Origin: Aliidongia sp035943795
GTDB lineage: Bacteria > Pseudomonadota > Alphaproteobacteria > ATCC43930 > CGMCC-115725
DNA length: 64,000 nucleotides
Reading direction: 5' to 3'
NCBI RefSeq assembly: GCF_035943795.1
Contig: NZ_DASZBY010000036.1
Coordinates: forward strand, 1 to 64,000
Shown here one piece after another: positions 53,553-59,935 of this stretch. Position 1 is the stretch's first letter. Every line of letters starts with the position of its first letter. The translations under genes and the position numbers were made by a program. The notes beneath the pieces were generated by a model, which did no database searches, was not told the origin of the DNA, and saw only the letters and a list, made by a program, of their open reading frames with translations.

Positions 53553-53720
53553 CTATTCGTCGATGTCGTCGAAAATCGAGCGATTGCCGCGCTCGTCGAG
53601 TAGCGTTCCATCCGATGCCCAAAGCGGGCTGCCGTTCGAATGCTTCTGATCCCGCCAGCCCGGATGAACCTCATCAAGACGCGCTGCTTTTTCGGCGATT
53701 TCCTGTTCGGAATTGGACAT
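53553..53720 (-). CDS. Small phage protein (55 residues)
   Basis: It reads MSNSEQEIAEKAARLDEVHP, then GWRDQKHSNGSPLWASDG, with an acidic C-terminus ending FDDIDE. AGGAGGAAAG precedes the ATG at 53720. Length and packing fit the operon; function unknown. Confidence 0.5.
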   Translation of the reverse strand: MSNSEQEIAEKAARLDEVHPGWRDQKHSNGSPLWASDGTLLDERGNRSIFDDIDE

Positions 53721-53732
53721 ATTCTTTCCTCC

Positions 53733-54098
53733 TCAGAAGGGCAGCGGGATTGCAGACATCTCGACGCGCTGCTTGGGGTTGGCTTCGGGCGAAGACGGCG
53801 CGAACTCGGAAGCCCATCTCCGATCCGCCAGCAGAAATTCGTATTCCGATCGGTCCAGCGGCCGGCCGAGCAGCAGGTGCGGCCGCACTGCAGGCGAGCA
53901 GTAGTCGGGCTCTTCCGTATCGGGCTTGTTGATCCAGATCGACCACATCGGCGATCGGTCCAGCGTCTCGCCGGTGAGCGGATCCCGCGAAGGTCCGTAT
54001 GCGACCTTGCACGCGACCTCGACCGCCCCCTTGCGCATGCGAACCGCATAGAGGCCCGGCGCATCATGGGCGTAGACGAGAGTCGATCCCGTCTTCAC
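53733..54098 (-). CDS. Phage protein of unknown function
   Basis: A 121-residue protein starting at a GTG that overlaps the upstream stop (GTGA). It contains basic and aromatic stretches (RMRKGAVEVACKVAYGPS, SPMWSIWINKPDTEEPDY) and a C-terminal WASEFAPSSPEANPKQRVEM. No family is recognised. Confidence 0.55.
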   Translation of the reverse strand: MKTGSTLVYAHDAPGLYAVRMRKGAVEVACKVAYGPSRDPLTGETLDRSPMWSIWINKPDTEEPDYCSPAVRPHLLLGRPLDRSEYEFLLADRRWASEFAPSSPEANPKQRVEMSAIPLPF

Positions 54099-54244
54099 CG
54101 CCCGATCCCCGCCATCTGCACGATCTCCCGGGCGATCCAGCAGACGAACACTGCGGAGACCAGGGATAGGGACAGCTTCTCGATGAGGCTGGGCTTCTGA
54201 CGGTCGAGCCAGGAGGCTTCGTCGGGGGTGCGGAGGTCGGTCAT
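54095..54244 (-). CDS. Small single-helix membrane protein
   Basis: A 49-residue protein (start ATG 54244) with a charged head and one membrane segment (SLSLVSAVFVCWIAREIVQM). It overlaps both neighbours by four bases. Function unknown. Confidence 0.5.
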   Translation of the reverse strand: MTDLRTPDEASWLDRQKPSLIEKLSLSLVSAVFVCWIAREIVQMAGIGR

Positions 54245-54405
54245 GGCGAGGGGAAACCTTCCGGATTGTGGCAGGTCGGGCATTCTCGGAAATGCGGATC
54301 ACCTCGACCGAGGCCGTAGCATTCCCAGCCGCCGCCCTCGCAGGCGGCGCAGACCGCTGGCTCTGCCTGGGCCGGACGTGGCAAGCGGATCTCGTCGGCG
54401 ATCAT
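54241..54405 (-). CDS. Small CxxC zinc-finger protein
   Basis: A 54-residue protein with CAACEGGGWECYG and CPTCHNPEGF, a four-Cys site like the DnaJ-type fingers elsewhere in this prophage. The ATG at 54405 overlaps the upstream gene by four bases. Function unknown. Confidence 0.55.
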   Translation of the reverse strand: MIADEIRLPRPAQAEPAVCAACEGGGWECYGLGRGDPHFRECPTCHNPEGFPSP

Positions 54406-54533
54406 AATTTCCACCCAAAGCCATGCACGCTGATGAGGACGCCGAAGACCGCGACCACCAGGGCCGGGCCGTACCATTCCCGGACGACCTGGCGCATGCG
54501 GGACCGATGACGGCGGGTGCGGTTGGTCACCAT
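54402..54533 (-). CDS. Small basic membrane protein
   Basis: A 43-residue protein: a basic head (TNRTRRHRSRMRQVVREWYG) and one membrane segment (PALVVAVFGVLISVHGF). It overlaps the next gene by four bases and the upstream one by seven. Function unknown. Confidence 0.45.
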   Translation of the reverse strand: MVTNRTRRHRSRMRQVVREWYGPALVVAVFGVLISVHGFGWKL

Positions 54534-54634
54534 TGGTCGTCCATCCACTTGTCGGATTCCGCCTTGGTCATGGTCTCCGAGGGCTCGTCCATACGGGTGA
54601 GCCAGAGCCAGAGGCGAGTGAGGAGGCGCTTCAT
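54527..54634 (-). CDS. Very small phage protein (35 residues)
   Basis: It reads KRLLTRLWLWLTRMDEPSET then KAESDKWMDDQW, an amphipathic Leu/Trp-rich start and an acidic end. The ATG overlaps the stop of the upstream helix-turn-helix gene (ATGA) and CAGGAG lies nine bases upstream. Support is from position and start-stop coupling only. Confidence 0.4.
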   Translation of the reverse strand: MKRLLTRLWLWLTRMDEPSETMTKAESDKWMDDQW

Positions 54635-55050
54635 TCCGCGGCACTCCTGAACTCGACCGCATCCCGCTCCCGCATGCGCTCATGGGCGGCGTAGAGGCCG
54701 TCGCGGATCTCGGTCATCCATTCGCTGTCGCCCGGCGCCAGGAAGTCCTTGTTCTCGATCATCGCGAGGTCGTAGCGCAGGTCGTCGATCTCGGCCTGGA
54801 TCGGGTCGGACGATCGCGTCGGGACGAATTTCGGCAGCAGCTTCGGCGCCGGGAAGACCTGATTGGCGAGTGTCTTGATGTTGGTGTCGAGCGCCGCCGC
54901 AATGCCGACCAGGTAGTCGAGCCGTGGCAAGCGCGTGCCGGCCTCGTATTCCTTCAGCAGCTTGCAGGGGATCGCGGCGGCCTTCGCCAGATGTGCCTGG
55001 GAGAGACCCTTGCGGGCTCGCAGGATGGCGATGCTGTTGAGGGCGCTCAC
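54631..55050 (-). CDS. Helix-turn-helix (XRE-type) phage regulator
   Basis: A 139-residue protein with an N-terminal XRE domain (SIAILRARKGLSQAHLAKAA, KLLKEYEAGTRLPRLDYLVG) and a helical C-terminus (DPIQAEIDDLRYDLAMIENK). It may fine-tune expression within the early left operon; the target is unknown. It overlaps neighbours by four bases at both ends. Confidence 0.75.
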   Translation of the reverse strand: MSALNSIAILRARKGLSQAHLAKAAAIPCKLLKEYEAGTRLPRLDYLVGIAAALDTNIKTLANQVFPAPKLLPKFVPTRSSDPIQAEIDDLRYDLAMIENKDFLAPGDSEWMTEIRDGLYAAHERMRERDAVEFRSAAE

Positions 55051-55361
55051 GACCGGCCCTCGGCTTTGGCGATGGCGGCGCGCGCGGCCGTGAGCGCCTC
55101 ACGCCAAACATCCATCGTGTCGCCCTGGTCGGTGATGTCGACCAGTTCTTTGATCGCGGCGAGCAGATCCGGCGCGGCTGCGATCAGGTCGGCATTCGCC
55201 AACGCCTCGTCATGCTGTTCAGCGGGCCAATCCGACGCATCGAAGATATCGATGCTGACAGAATGGCTGCCAGGACGACGAAATCTTGGCCTGGTCTCGA
55301 TGCCATTGACGAGACCGTCATCATTCGACCAAGGCCCCGGCGTGTGCTTCGCGACGCTCAC
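55047..55361 (-). CDS. Ead/Ea22-like phage protein
   Basis: A 104-residue protein beginning SVAKHTPGPWSNDDG and containing ANADLIAAAPDLLAAIKELV, the common outline of Ead/Ea22-like phage proteins. The GTG at 55361 overlaps the upstream stop (GTGA). Function unknown. Confidence 0.6.
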   Translation of the reverse strand: MSVAKHTPGPWSNDDGLVNGIETRPRFRRPGSHSVSIDIFDASDWPAEQHDEALANADLIAAAPDLLAAIKELVDITDQGDTMDVWREALTAARAAIAKAEGRS

Positions 55362-55573
55362 GACAGCCACCACCAGACAAACCCGACGATGCAGGCCATC
55401 AGCGCGAGGATCCGCCCCGCCGCGACATCGGCCGCGCGCTGGGTCGCCGCCGCCATCTCGTCTTCCGCGCCGTCGGCCATGACATCGCTATCGGGCCATT
55501 CCGAGAGCAGGGTGAAGCCGTTGCTCCCATCGGAGACGGGCTCGCAGATATAGGGGGTGCGAGGGGCCATCAT
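55358..55573 (-). CDS. Small phage membrane protein
   Basis: A 71-residue protein (start ATG 55573, or the adjacent ATG 55570) with a charged N-terminal half (EWPDSDVMADGAEDEMAAAT) and a C-terminal membrane segment (AAGRILALMACIVGFVWWWL). It overlaps the upstream gene. Function unknown. Confidence 0.5.
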   Translation of the reverse strand: MMAPRTPYICEPVSDGSNGFTLLSEWPDSDVMADGAEDEMAAATQRAADVAAGRILALMACIVGFVWWWLS

Positions 55574-55848
55574 GCGGCCTCCACGCCGAGGGTTGCCGCG
55601 ATCAGATCGGGCGTCCAGTTGGCGAGCGGCAGGCTGGAGATGTAGGACAGGGCCTCGTCGTAGGTCTTGAACCACACGGAGTCGCTGGCAGAGATCCCGC
55701 GCTTGTAGACGCCGATACCGCGGGTCCCCATGGAGACGAGGGCCTTCTTGTAGCCCTTCTCCTTCATCGCCCCCAGCATGTCGGTCTGGTATCGGGTCAG
55801 CGTGGTCATCGCATCGGCGACGCGGAGGGATTCGGCGGACGGGATCAT
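55570..55848 (-). CDS. First gene of the leftward early operon, unknown function
   Basis: A 92-residue protein (ATG 55848, after GTGAGGCACACG). It has a helical start (AESLRVADAMTTLTRYQTDM), a basic KEKGYKKALVSMGTRGIGVY segment and an acidic end. In lambda this position holds the N antiterminator, but nothing here shows an arginine-rich N-peptide. It is expressed from the left operator-promoter. Confidence 0.55.
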   Translation of the reverse strand: MIPSAESLRVADAMTTLTRYQTDMLGAMKEKGYKKALVSMGTRGIGVYKRGISASDSVWFKTYDEALSYISSLPLANWTPDLIAATLGVEAA

Positions 55849-55894
55849 CTTCGTGTGCCTCACATCGGAGCGCCGGTGCGCTGGGGATGAGAGG

Positions 55895-55924
55895 ATATTG
55901 CGATAATCGCAATTAGAATGTCAA
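55895..55924 (-). promoter_or_regulatory. Left early promoter (PL)
   Basis: On the minus strand TTGACA (55919-55924) and CAATAT (55895-55900) are spaced by 18 bases. Operator 55898-55912 overlaps the -10 side and operator 55924-55938 lies at the -35 edge, so CI binding would block this promoter. Confidence 0.65.
55898..55912. promoter_or_regulatory. Operator OL1 (TTGCG-N5-CGCAA)
   Basis: TTGCGATAATCGCAA is a perfect 15-base palindrome apart from its central base. It overlaps the -10 element of the left promoter. Confidence 0.75.
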
Positions 55925-55938
55925 TGCGTTTTTCGCAA
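55924..55938. promoter_or_regulatory. Operator OL2 (variant)
   Basis: ATGCGTTTTTCGCAA matches the TGCG-N5-CGCA core with a changed first base. Its centre is 26 bases from that of OL1. Confidence 0.6.
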
Positions 55939-55997
55939 TTTAATTCGCGCAGGTTTTGCGGGAACATGGAGCCACTGTTATCTCAGAGGTTCTCAGC

Positions 55998-56459
55998 ATG
56001 ATCATCAACGGTGTCTATGCGATGCCGCGACCCACTTTGCGCGGAGCGGCCTTCCTGGCCTTTCTCAATCCAATGACCGAAACAGCCGCAGATGCGCCAT
56101 GGGCGCGCATCTCCTCATATCCAGCAGAAGTGGCCTTCGGCTACGCGGCCGGTTTCTTATCTCAAGGGGCGGTAAAGGGGCTCATTCTTGGAATTGTTGT
56201 TTACTGGATTGGCAGGCTTCTGGTGAGATTAAAACCAAAATTCCCAAATAATTTCGCCAAAATAGTCGGAAAAGGAGTTTATTTTATCGCCATAGCTCTC
56301 GGATTTTACGTTGCTGCCATGGCAGTAAGTATGATTATATTTATGTTTAACAACAATGATTCGTCCATTGTTGGAATTTACAGCGTATCTCTTTTAATAC
56401 AGATAGGTTTTTGGTACTGGTTTCTTGGCGCTGGAGTAAAATATTTTATTAGCAAATGA
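55998..56459 (+). CDS. AT-rich multi-span membrane protein in the immunity region
   Basis: A 153-residue protein with about four membrane segments (AAFLAFLNPM, VKGLILGIVVYWIGRLLV, GVYFIAIALGFYVAAMAVSM, IYSVSLLIQIGFWYWFLGAG) and a Lys-rich C-terminus. The gene is clearly more AT-rich than everything around it. It points toward cI, ending 3 bases from the cI stop, and starts downstream of the left operators. AGAGG precedes the ATG at 55998. No family is recognised. Position (like lambda rex) suggests lysogenic conversion or superinfection exclusion; that is inference. Confidence 0.65.
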   Translation: MIINGVYAMPRPTLRGAAFLAFLNPMTETAADAPWARISSYPAEVAFGYAAGFLSQGAVKGLILGIVVYWIGRLLVRLKPKFPNNFAKIVGKGVYFIAIALGFYVAAMAVSMIIFMFNNNDSSIVGIYSVSLLIQIGFWYWFLGAGVKYFISK

Positions 56460-56462
56460 CAT

Positions 56463-57155
56463 TTAAGCGTCACCACCAAGCACAACGCGATGTTTAGATA
56501 ATATCTGTGAAGACTCTAGTTTAATTTCTTTTGACGGATTGAATTGGCTAAGTATTAGAATTCCTCCGCCTTCCCGGACGAAGCGCTTCACCAATGCGCG
56601 CGGTGGCTCGCCATCAGCTTTCGGCTTGATCTGCACCACTACGAAGCAGCCTGGCACCACAGCTTTTCCAGGATGAACATACAATGTCTCGCCGGGCATG
56701 TATCGAGGGACCATGGAGGTTCCCGCCACGTAGACCGCATAGGCCTCGGCGGACCCTGTAAGGATGCTCGGACGCTCGATGATATCAAGAGTTTGCCCGT
56801 TCATCTCGAACCAGTCGTCTTCACCTCCGACAGCTCGGCCGCGCACGGGCAAATCTTTGGCGAGGCCTCCTAGGCGGTAAGGTGATTGTTCGGCGGCGGT
56901 AGTTTTGTTCACGCCGCGCTTTCCGTTTTTGGTCGGAACATAGGGATCGATGGCTTCACCTGGCGGTCCGTACATCACGTACTCAAGCGGTACCTGCAGA
57001 AAGTCGGATACCAGAATAGGCTCACGCCCTTTCAATTGACGCATGCCACCGATCATCCGGTTCACGCCGGACGGCTCAATACCCAACACCGCCGCCATCT
57101 CAGCCTGCGTCTTATTGAGTTCCTGCAGGCGCTTCAAAATCCACTTCCTATTCAT
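56463..57155 (-). CDS. cI: CI-like phage repressor, LexA/S24 family
   Basis: A 230-residue repressor. The N-terminal helix-turn-helix (WILKRLQELNKTQAEMAAVL, EPSGVNRMIGGMRQLKGREP) binds the shared operators; the C-terminal S24 peptidase-like half has YAVYVAGTSMVPRYMPGETL with the catalytic Ser and PPRALVKRFVREGGG with the catalytic Lys. A candidate self-cleavage hinge is GRAVGGED, near residue 110. RecA-stimulated cleavage in SOS is expected. Three operators lie just upstream of its start. Confidence 0.93.
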   Translation of the reverse strand: MNRKWILKRLQELNKTQAEMAAVLGIEPSGVNRMIGGMRQLKGREPILVSDFLQVPLEYVMYGPPGEAIDPYVPTKNGKRGVNKTTAAEQSPYRLGGLAKDLPVRGRAVGGEDDWFEMNGQTLDIIERPSILTGSAEAYAVYVAGTSMVPRYMPGETLYVHPGKAVVPGCFVVVQIKPKADGEPPRALVKRFVREGGGILILSQFNPSKEIKLESSQILSKHRVVLGGDA

Positions 57156-57166
57156 GGCTTCCAGTG

Positions 57167-57181
57167 TTGCGGGATTCGCAA
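57167..57181. promoter_or_regulatory. Operator OR3 (nearest cI)
   Basis: TTGCGGGATTCGCAA, a TTGCG-N5-CGCAA site, lies 12 bases before the cI ATG. Binding here would repress cI itself. Confidence 0.7.
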
Positions 57182-57191
57182 AATTTGTCCG

Positions 57192-57206
57192 TTGCGAAGA
57201 TCGCAA
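57192..57206. promoter_or_regulatory. Operator OR2
   Basis: TTGCGAAGATCGCAA, centred 25 bases from OR3 and 34 from OR1. Confidence 0.75.
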
Positions 57207-57213
57207 GTTTCTC

Positions 57214-57243
57214 TTGACGGCGAGATTGCGATTATCGCAATAT
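57214..57243 (+). promoter_or_regulatory. Right early promoter (PR)
   Basis: TTGACG (57214-57219) and CAATAT (57238-57243) are spaced by 18 bases, the same -10 and spacing as the left promoter. OR1 overlaps the -10. The start site would fall about at the ATG of the Cro-like gene (57251), so its message may be leaderless. Confidence 0.6.
57226..57240. promoter_or_regulatory. Operator OR1 (nearest cro)
   Basis: TTGCGATTATCGCAA, the same sequence as OL1 read on the other strand. It covers the spacer and -10 of the right promoter. Confidence 0.75.
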
Positions 57244-57250
57244 TACGGCC

Positions 57251-57499
57251 ATGAAAGCTCCAGCCGAAATTGTCATCGAAAAGCTGGGCGGCCATCAGGC
57301 CGTCGCATCGATCTTGGGGATTCACGTTTCACAAATATTCCGATGGACCTACCCGACCGAGCGCGGAGGAACGGGCGGTTTCGTGCCGACGAAGCATCAG
57401 CAACCGCTTCTTGATTTTTCGCGACGAAAAGGGAAGGGGCTTGAACCTGGAGATTTTTTTCTCACGGCCGACCGCGTACCTAGCGGAGCCGCAGCATGA
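57251..57499 (+). CDS. cro: Cro-like helix-turn-helix protein
   Basis: An 82-residue protein whose first 35 residues form a YdaS/Cro-like helix-turn-helix (IVIEKLGGHQAVASILGIHV, SQIFRWTYPTERGG), followed by VPTKHQQPLLDFSRRKGK. It is the first gene of the rightward early operon. No ribosome site precedes the ATG and the promoter predicts a leaderless message. It should compete with CI for the operators. Confidence 0.8.
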   Translation: MKAPAEIVIEKLGGHQAVASILGIHVSQIFRWTYPTERGGTGGFVPTKHQQPLLDFSRRKGKGLEPGDFFLTADRVPSGAAA

Positions 57500-57597
57500 C
57501 GACCGTCCTCTGGATCCTCGGCATCGCGATCGTCGCGGCACTGATCTTCCGTCACTGCATCAATTTCGGAGATTTCTGGGGAGGCAACTGGCCGTGA
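57496..57597 (+). CDS. Very small membrane protein (33 residues)
   Basis: It reads TTVLWILGIAIVAALIFRHC then INFGDFWGGNWP, one membrane helix and an aromatic tail. The ATG overlaps the cro stop by four bases (ATGA). Coupling to cro supports it; function unknown. Confidence 0.45.
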   Translation: MTTVLWILGIAIVAALIFRHCINFGDFWGGNWP

Positions 57598-57602
57598 CCG
57601 GA

Positions 57603-57860
57603 TCAGTCGTCCTCACGTGTGCGTGCAGGCGCACGGAGCAGCTTCGACGGCTCGTTGTCGTTGGCGCACATTCCGGCCTGCAGCTTTCGGATCAGCTCGT
57701 CGGCGAGTTCGCCCAGCGATCTGAAACCCACCCGGCGATACGGCCCGCGTCCATCCGCCAAGATTTCGCGGTCCGCATCGTCTCTGGGTTTGTCCATCTG
57801 AACCTCATCCGCCGGCAGCGCTCGCCGAACGCCCTCAACATGAAGGTGTTCGATGAGCAT
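57603..57860 (-). CDS. Possible leftward phage gene, unknown function
   Basis: An 85-residue frame (ATG 57860, or 57896) against the direction of its neighbours. The sequence is protein-like (RVGFRSLGELADELIRKLQA) and the plus-strand frames here are not. A weak GGA precedes the start. A leftward gene just after cro is unusual, so it needs expression evidence. Confidence 0.4.
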   Translation of the reverse strand: MLIEHLHVEGVRRALPADEVQMDKPRDDADREILADGRGPYRRVGFRSLGELADELIRKLQAGMCANDNEPSKLLRAPARTREDD

Positions 57861-57894
57861 TCCAATGCGACCGGGTACGACGAGATTGCGCGCC

Positions 57895-58233
57895 ATGTCT
57901 GACTCGATGTCGGCGGCGATCGGCCAGAGCGTGAGCCAAGCCCTGCGGTCGGCGAGGCCCAAGGACACGGCAAAGCACGTGGCGCGGGACATCGGCGCCG
58001 ACGTGCGGACGGTCGAGCGCTGGCTGGCCGGGAACGCACCGCTGGCGGGCCATCTGGCCGAGCTCGTCAAATGCTATGGCCAGCGCTTCGCCGGCATCGT
58101 CCTGGCGCCCTGCGGTTCCTGGACCGAACGCCTGCGGATGGAGGCCGAGATCGATGTCCGGATCGCCGAGGCCGACGCCATGCTGGCAGAGCTCAAGCAG
58201 ATGCGTGACGCCAGGAAGGCGGAGCCGCTGTGA
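57895..58233 (+). CDS. Helix-turn-helix phage protein, possible CII-like regulator
   Basis: A 112-residue protein with a helix-turn-helix (DTAKHVARDIGADVRTVERW, LAGNAPLAGHLAELVKCYGQ) and a C-terminal helix (EAEIDVRIAEADAMLAELKQ). It follows cro in the place of lambda cII. The start at ATG 57895 is chosen over an upstream frame without conserved residues. CII identity is inferred from position and size only. Confidence 0.6.
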   Translation: MSDSMSAAIGQSVSQALRSARPKDTAKHVARDIGADVRTVERWLAGNAPLAGHLAELVKCYGQRFAGIVLAPCGSWTERLRMEAEIDVRIAEADAMLAELKQMRDARKAEPL

Positions 58234-58331
58234 CATGGCTCATCTCCTGGACTGCATGGGCTTTGGCCTGGATCTCCAAGCACTCCGGCTGCGCGGCCAA
58301 GTGGCTGCTGCGGCGGATACGGAAGGACTGA
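58230..58331 (+). CDS. Very small Trp-rich membrane protein
   Basis: A 33-residue frame starting at a GTG that overlaps the upstream stop (GTGA): TWLISWTAWALAWISKHSGC, then a basic end (WLLRRIRKD). It resembles other tiny hydrophobic proteins in this operon. Support is limited to coupling and hydrophobicity. Confidence 0.4.
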   Translation: MTWLISWTAWALAWISKHSGCAAKWLLRRIRKD

Positions 58332-58509
58332 ACCCCAGCGGGCCGTGGGTATCCGGCCTTTCCTCCCAGGACTCTGCGGGGCGCTTGAGGCGCTGTGAAC
58401 CGAAGGCGCCCGCAGCCTTTTGAGAGGGTAGGGGAAGACCTCCCCGAACGCACCAACCCACGACACGGCGCCCGGTTGCGGCTGTGTCAAAGATTTTCCG
58501 GAGAGCCAG

Positions 58510-58659
58510 ATGACCCGTCAGATCCGCACCGTCGAAACCCTGGCAGCGCACCGCGAGAAGATGGACCGGAAGCGGCATGCCCGATCGCTCAAGGGTCGCC
58601 GGAACATGTCGTATGTCGCGCCCAAGGAATGGGTCCGCGTCACGCCTTGCTCGGCATAG
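58510..58659 (+). CDS. Small basic phage protein (49 residues)
   Basis: It reads TRQIRTVETLAAHREKMDRK then RHARSLKGRRNMSYV, a strongly basic N-terminal two-thirds that may bind nucleic acid. GGAGAG precedes the ATG at 58510. Function unknown. Confidence 0.5.
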   Translation: MTRQIRTVETLAAHREKMDRKRHARSLKGRRNMSYVAPKEWVRVTPCSA

Positions 58660-58671
58660 GGGTTGGTCGCC

Positions 58672-58959
58672 ATGACCCAGACCAAGCCCTCAGACGTCGG
58701 CGGCATCGCGGGCGAGCAGCTGCGATCGATCATCGACCGGGTCGAGCGCCTCGACGAGGAGATCAAGGCCCTCAACGAGGACAAAAAGGACGTGTTCGCC
58801 GAAGCCAAGGGCAACGGCTTCGACACCAAGATCATCAAGCGGATCATCCAGATCCGGCGCCGCGATCGATCCGAGCTCGACGAGGAAGAGACCATGCTCG
58901 AAATCTACATGCGCGCGCTCGGCATGCTGCCCGACTTCGACGAGCAGGAGGCGGCATAG
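58672..58959 (+). CDS. GapR-like DUF2312 protein
   Basis: A 95-residue DUF2312 protein: GEQLRSIIDRVERLDEEIKA, then AEAKGNGFDTKIIKRIIQI and LDEEETMLEIYMRALG. This is the family of GapR, a nucleoid protein of alphaproteobacteria that clamps overtwisted DNA and helps topoisomerases. A phage copy in a replication operon may assist phage DNA synthesis. It starts at ATG 58672 and lies 3 bases before rusA. Confidence 0.85.
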   Translation: MTQTKPSDVGGIAGEQLRSIIDRVERLDEEIKALNEDKKDVFAEAKGNGFDTKIIKRIIQIRRRDRSELDEEETMLEIYMRALGMLPDFDEQEAA

Positions 58960-58962
58960 GCC

Positions 58963-59382
58963 ATGGAGCCGATCGTCATCACCCTCGACGGCGTGCCCTG
59001 CGGTAAGGGGCGCCCGCGTTTCTCGCGCAAGACCGGAGGCTGCTTCACGCCGGCGAAGACCCGGAATTACGAGAGCGACCTGAAGGTGATGGCCCAGATC
59101 GCCATGGTGGGCAAGAACCCGCTCGAAGGCGCGCTCCAGATTTCCATCTATGCCGCGTTTCCGGTGCCGGCCAGCTGGTCGCAGAAGAAGCGCGCCGCGG
59201 CGCTCGCCGGCGAGATCCGTCCGGCCGGCAAGCCCGACTACGACAACGTGGCAAAGATCGTCGGCGACGCGCTGAACCAGATCGTCTGGCGCGACGACTC
59301 CCAGATCGTCTCGGCCGCCGTCCACAAGCATTACAGCGAAAAGCCGACGCTCAAGCTGGCCGTATGGGGAGCATCTTCATGA
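58963..59382 (+). CDS. rusA: RusA-family Holliday-junction endonuclease
   Basis: A 139-residue RusA protein: TLDGVPCGKGRPRFSRKTGG at the N-terminus and the acidic catalytic segment GKPDYDNVAKIVGDALNQIV with WRDDSQIV. It resolves branched recombination intermediates of phage DNA. It overlaps the next gene by four bases. Confidence 0.92.
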   Translation: MEPIVITLDGVPCGKGRPRFSRKTGGCFTPAKTRNYESDLKVMAQIAMVGKNPLEGALQISIYAAFPVPASWSQKKRAAALAGEIRPAGKPDYDNVAKIVGDALNQIVWRDDSQIVSAAVHKHYSEKPTLKLAVWGASS

Positions 59383-59681
59383 CCGCCCGTCTCGTCACCC
59401 GCATCCGCCAGATCCAGCTTGAGCGCATCGCCGCCACCCTGGTCTGCGAGCGCTTTCCACAGGCCGAGGTCAGCTCGGTGAAAGACCTGATCGTCGTCAA
59501 AAACGGCGACCGGGTCGGCTGCCTCTACTTCCGCGCCTCCGAGCGTCACCTGTCTAAGGAAAAGCGCGCCGAGCATGGTCGGCTGCGGGCGCACAAGCTG
59601 CAGGTCTTCGTCTGCCAGTCCGAGATGGACATCCGGTTCGCGCTCGATGCTCTGCCCCGGTTGCGGAGGATCGAGGCATGA
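59379..59681 (+). CDS. Phage protein of unknown function
   Basis: A 100-residue mixed alpha/beta protein (RIRQIQLERIAATLVCERFP, DLIVVKNGDRVGCLYFRASE). The ATG overlaps the rusA stop (ATGA). No family is recognised; the alternation looks like a small nuclease-like fold but no motif proves it. Confidence 0.55.
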   Translation: MTARLVTRIRQIQLERIAATLVCERFPQAEVSSVKDLIVVKNGDRVGCLYFRASERHLSKEKRAEHGRLRAHKLQVFVCQSEMDIRFALDALPRLRRIEA

Positions 59682-59935
59682 AACCCATGACCAAGACCCA
59701 GGCCCGCGCGGCCGGCCTCGCCGTGTACCAGGGTGCTCCCTGCATCCGTGGGCACGCCGGCAAACGATTTGCGGGGAACGGCGAATGCGTCGATTGCCAT
59801 CATGACCGCAATCACGTCCCGAGCCGCTTTCGTGCCGTAAGTGCGGACCGCCCGAAGTCCGTCGCCCATCCCCACGTGATCGAGAGCGACTTCATCCAGG
59901 TCCCGACCCTCGCTCGTCTCAAGGCGGGGAAGTGA
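59678..59935 (+). CDS. Endonuclease VII-like zinc-finger protein (first copy)
   Basis: An 85-residue protein with the four-site pattern GAPCIRGHAGKRFAGNGECV then DCHHDRNHV, resembling the zinc finger of T4 endonuclease VII type proteins. It is related to the next gene. The Cys/His spacing is visible; catalytic residues are not established. Confidence 0.6.
   Translation: MKPMTKTQARAAGLAVYQGAPCIRGHAGKRFAGNGECVDCHHDRNHVPSRFRAVSADRPKSVAHPHVIESDFIQVPTLARLKAGK

Noticed and set aside
57270..57902. A plus-strand 210-codon frame after cro
   Set aside because: It overlaps the Cro-like gene in another frame and has no conserved residues or ribosome site; the leftward frame at 57603 is more protein-like.
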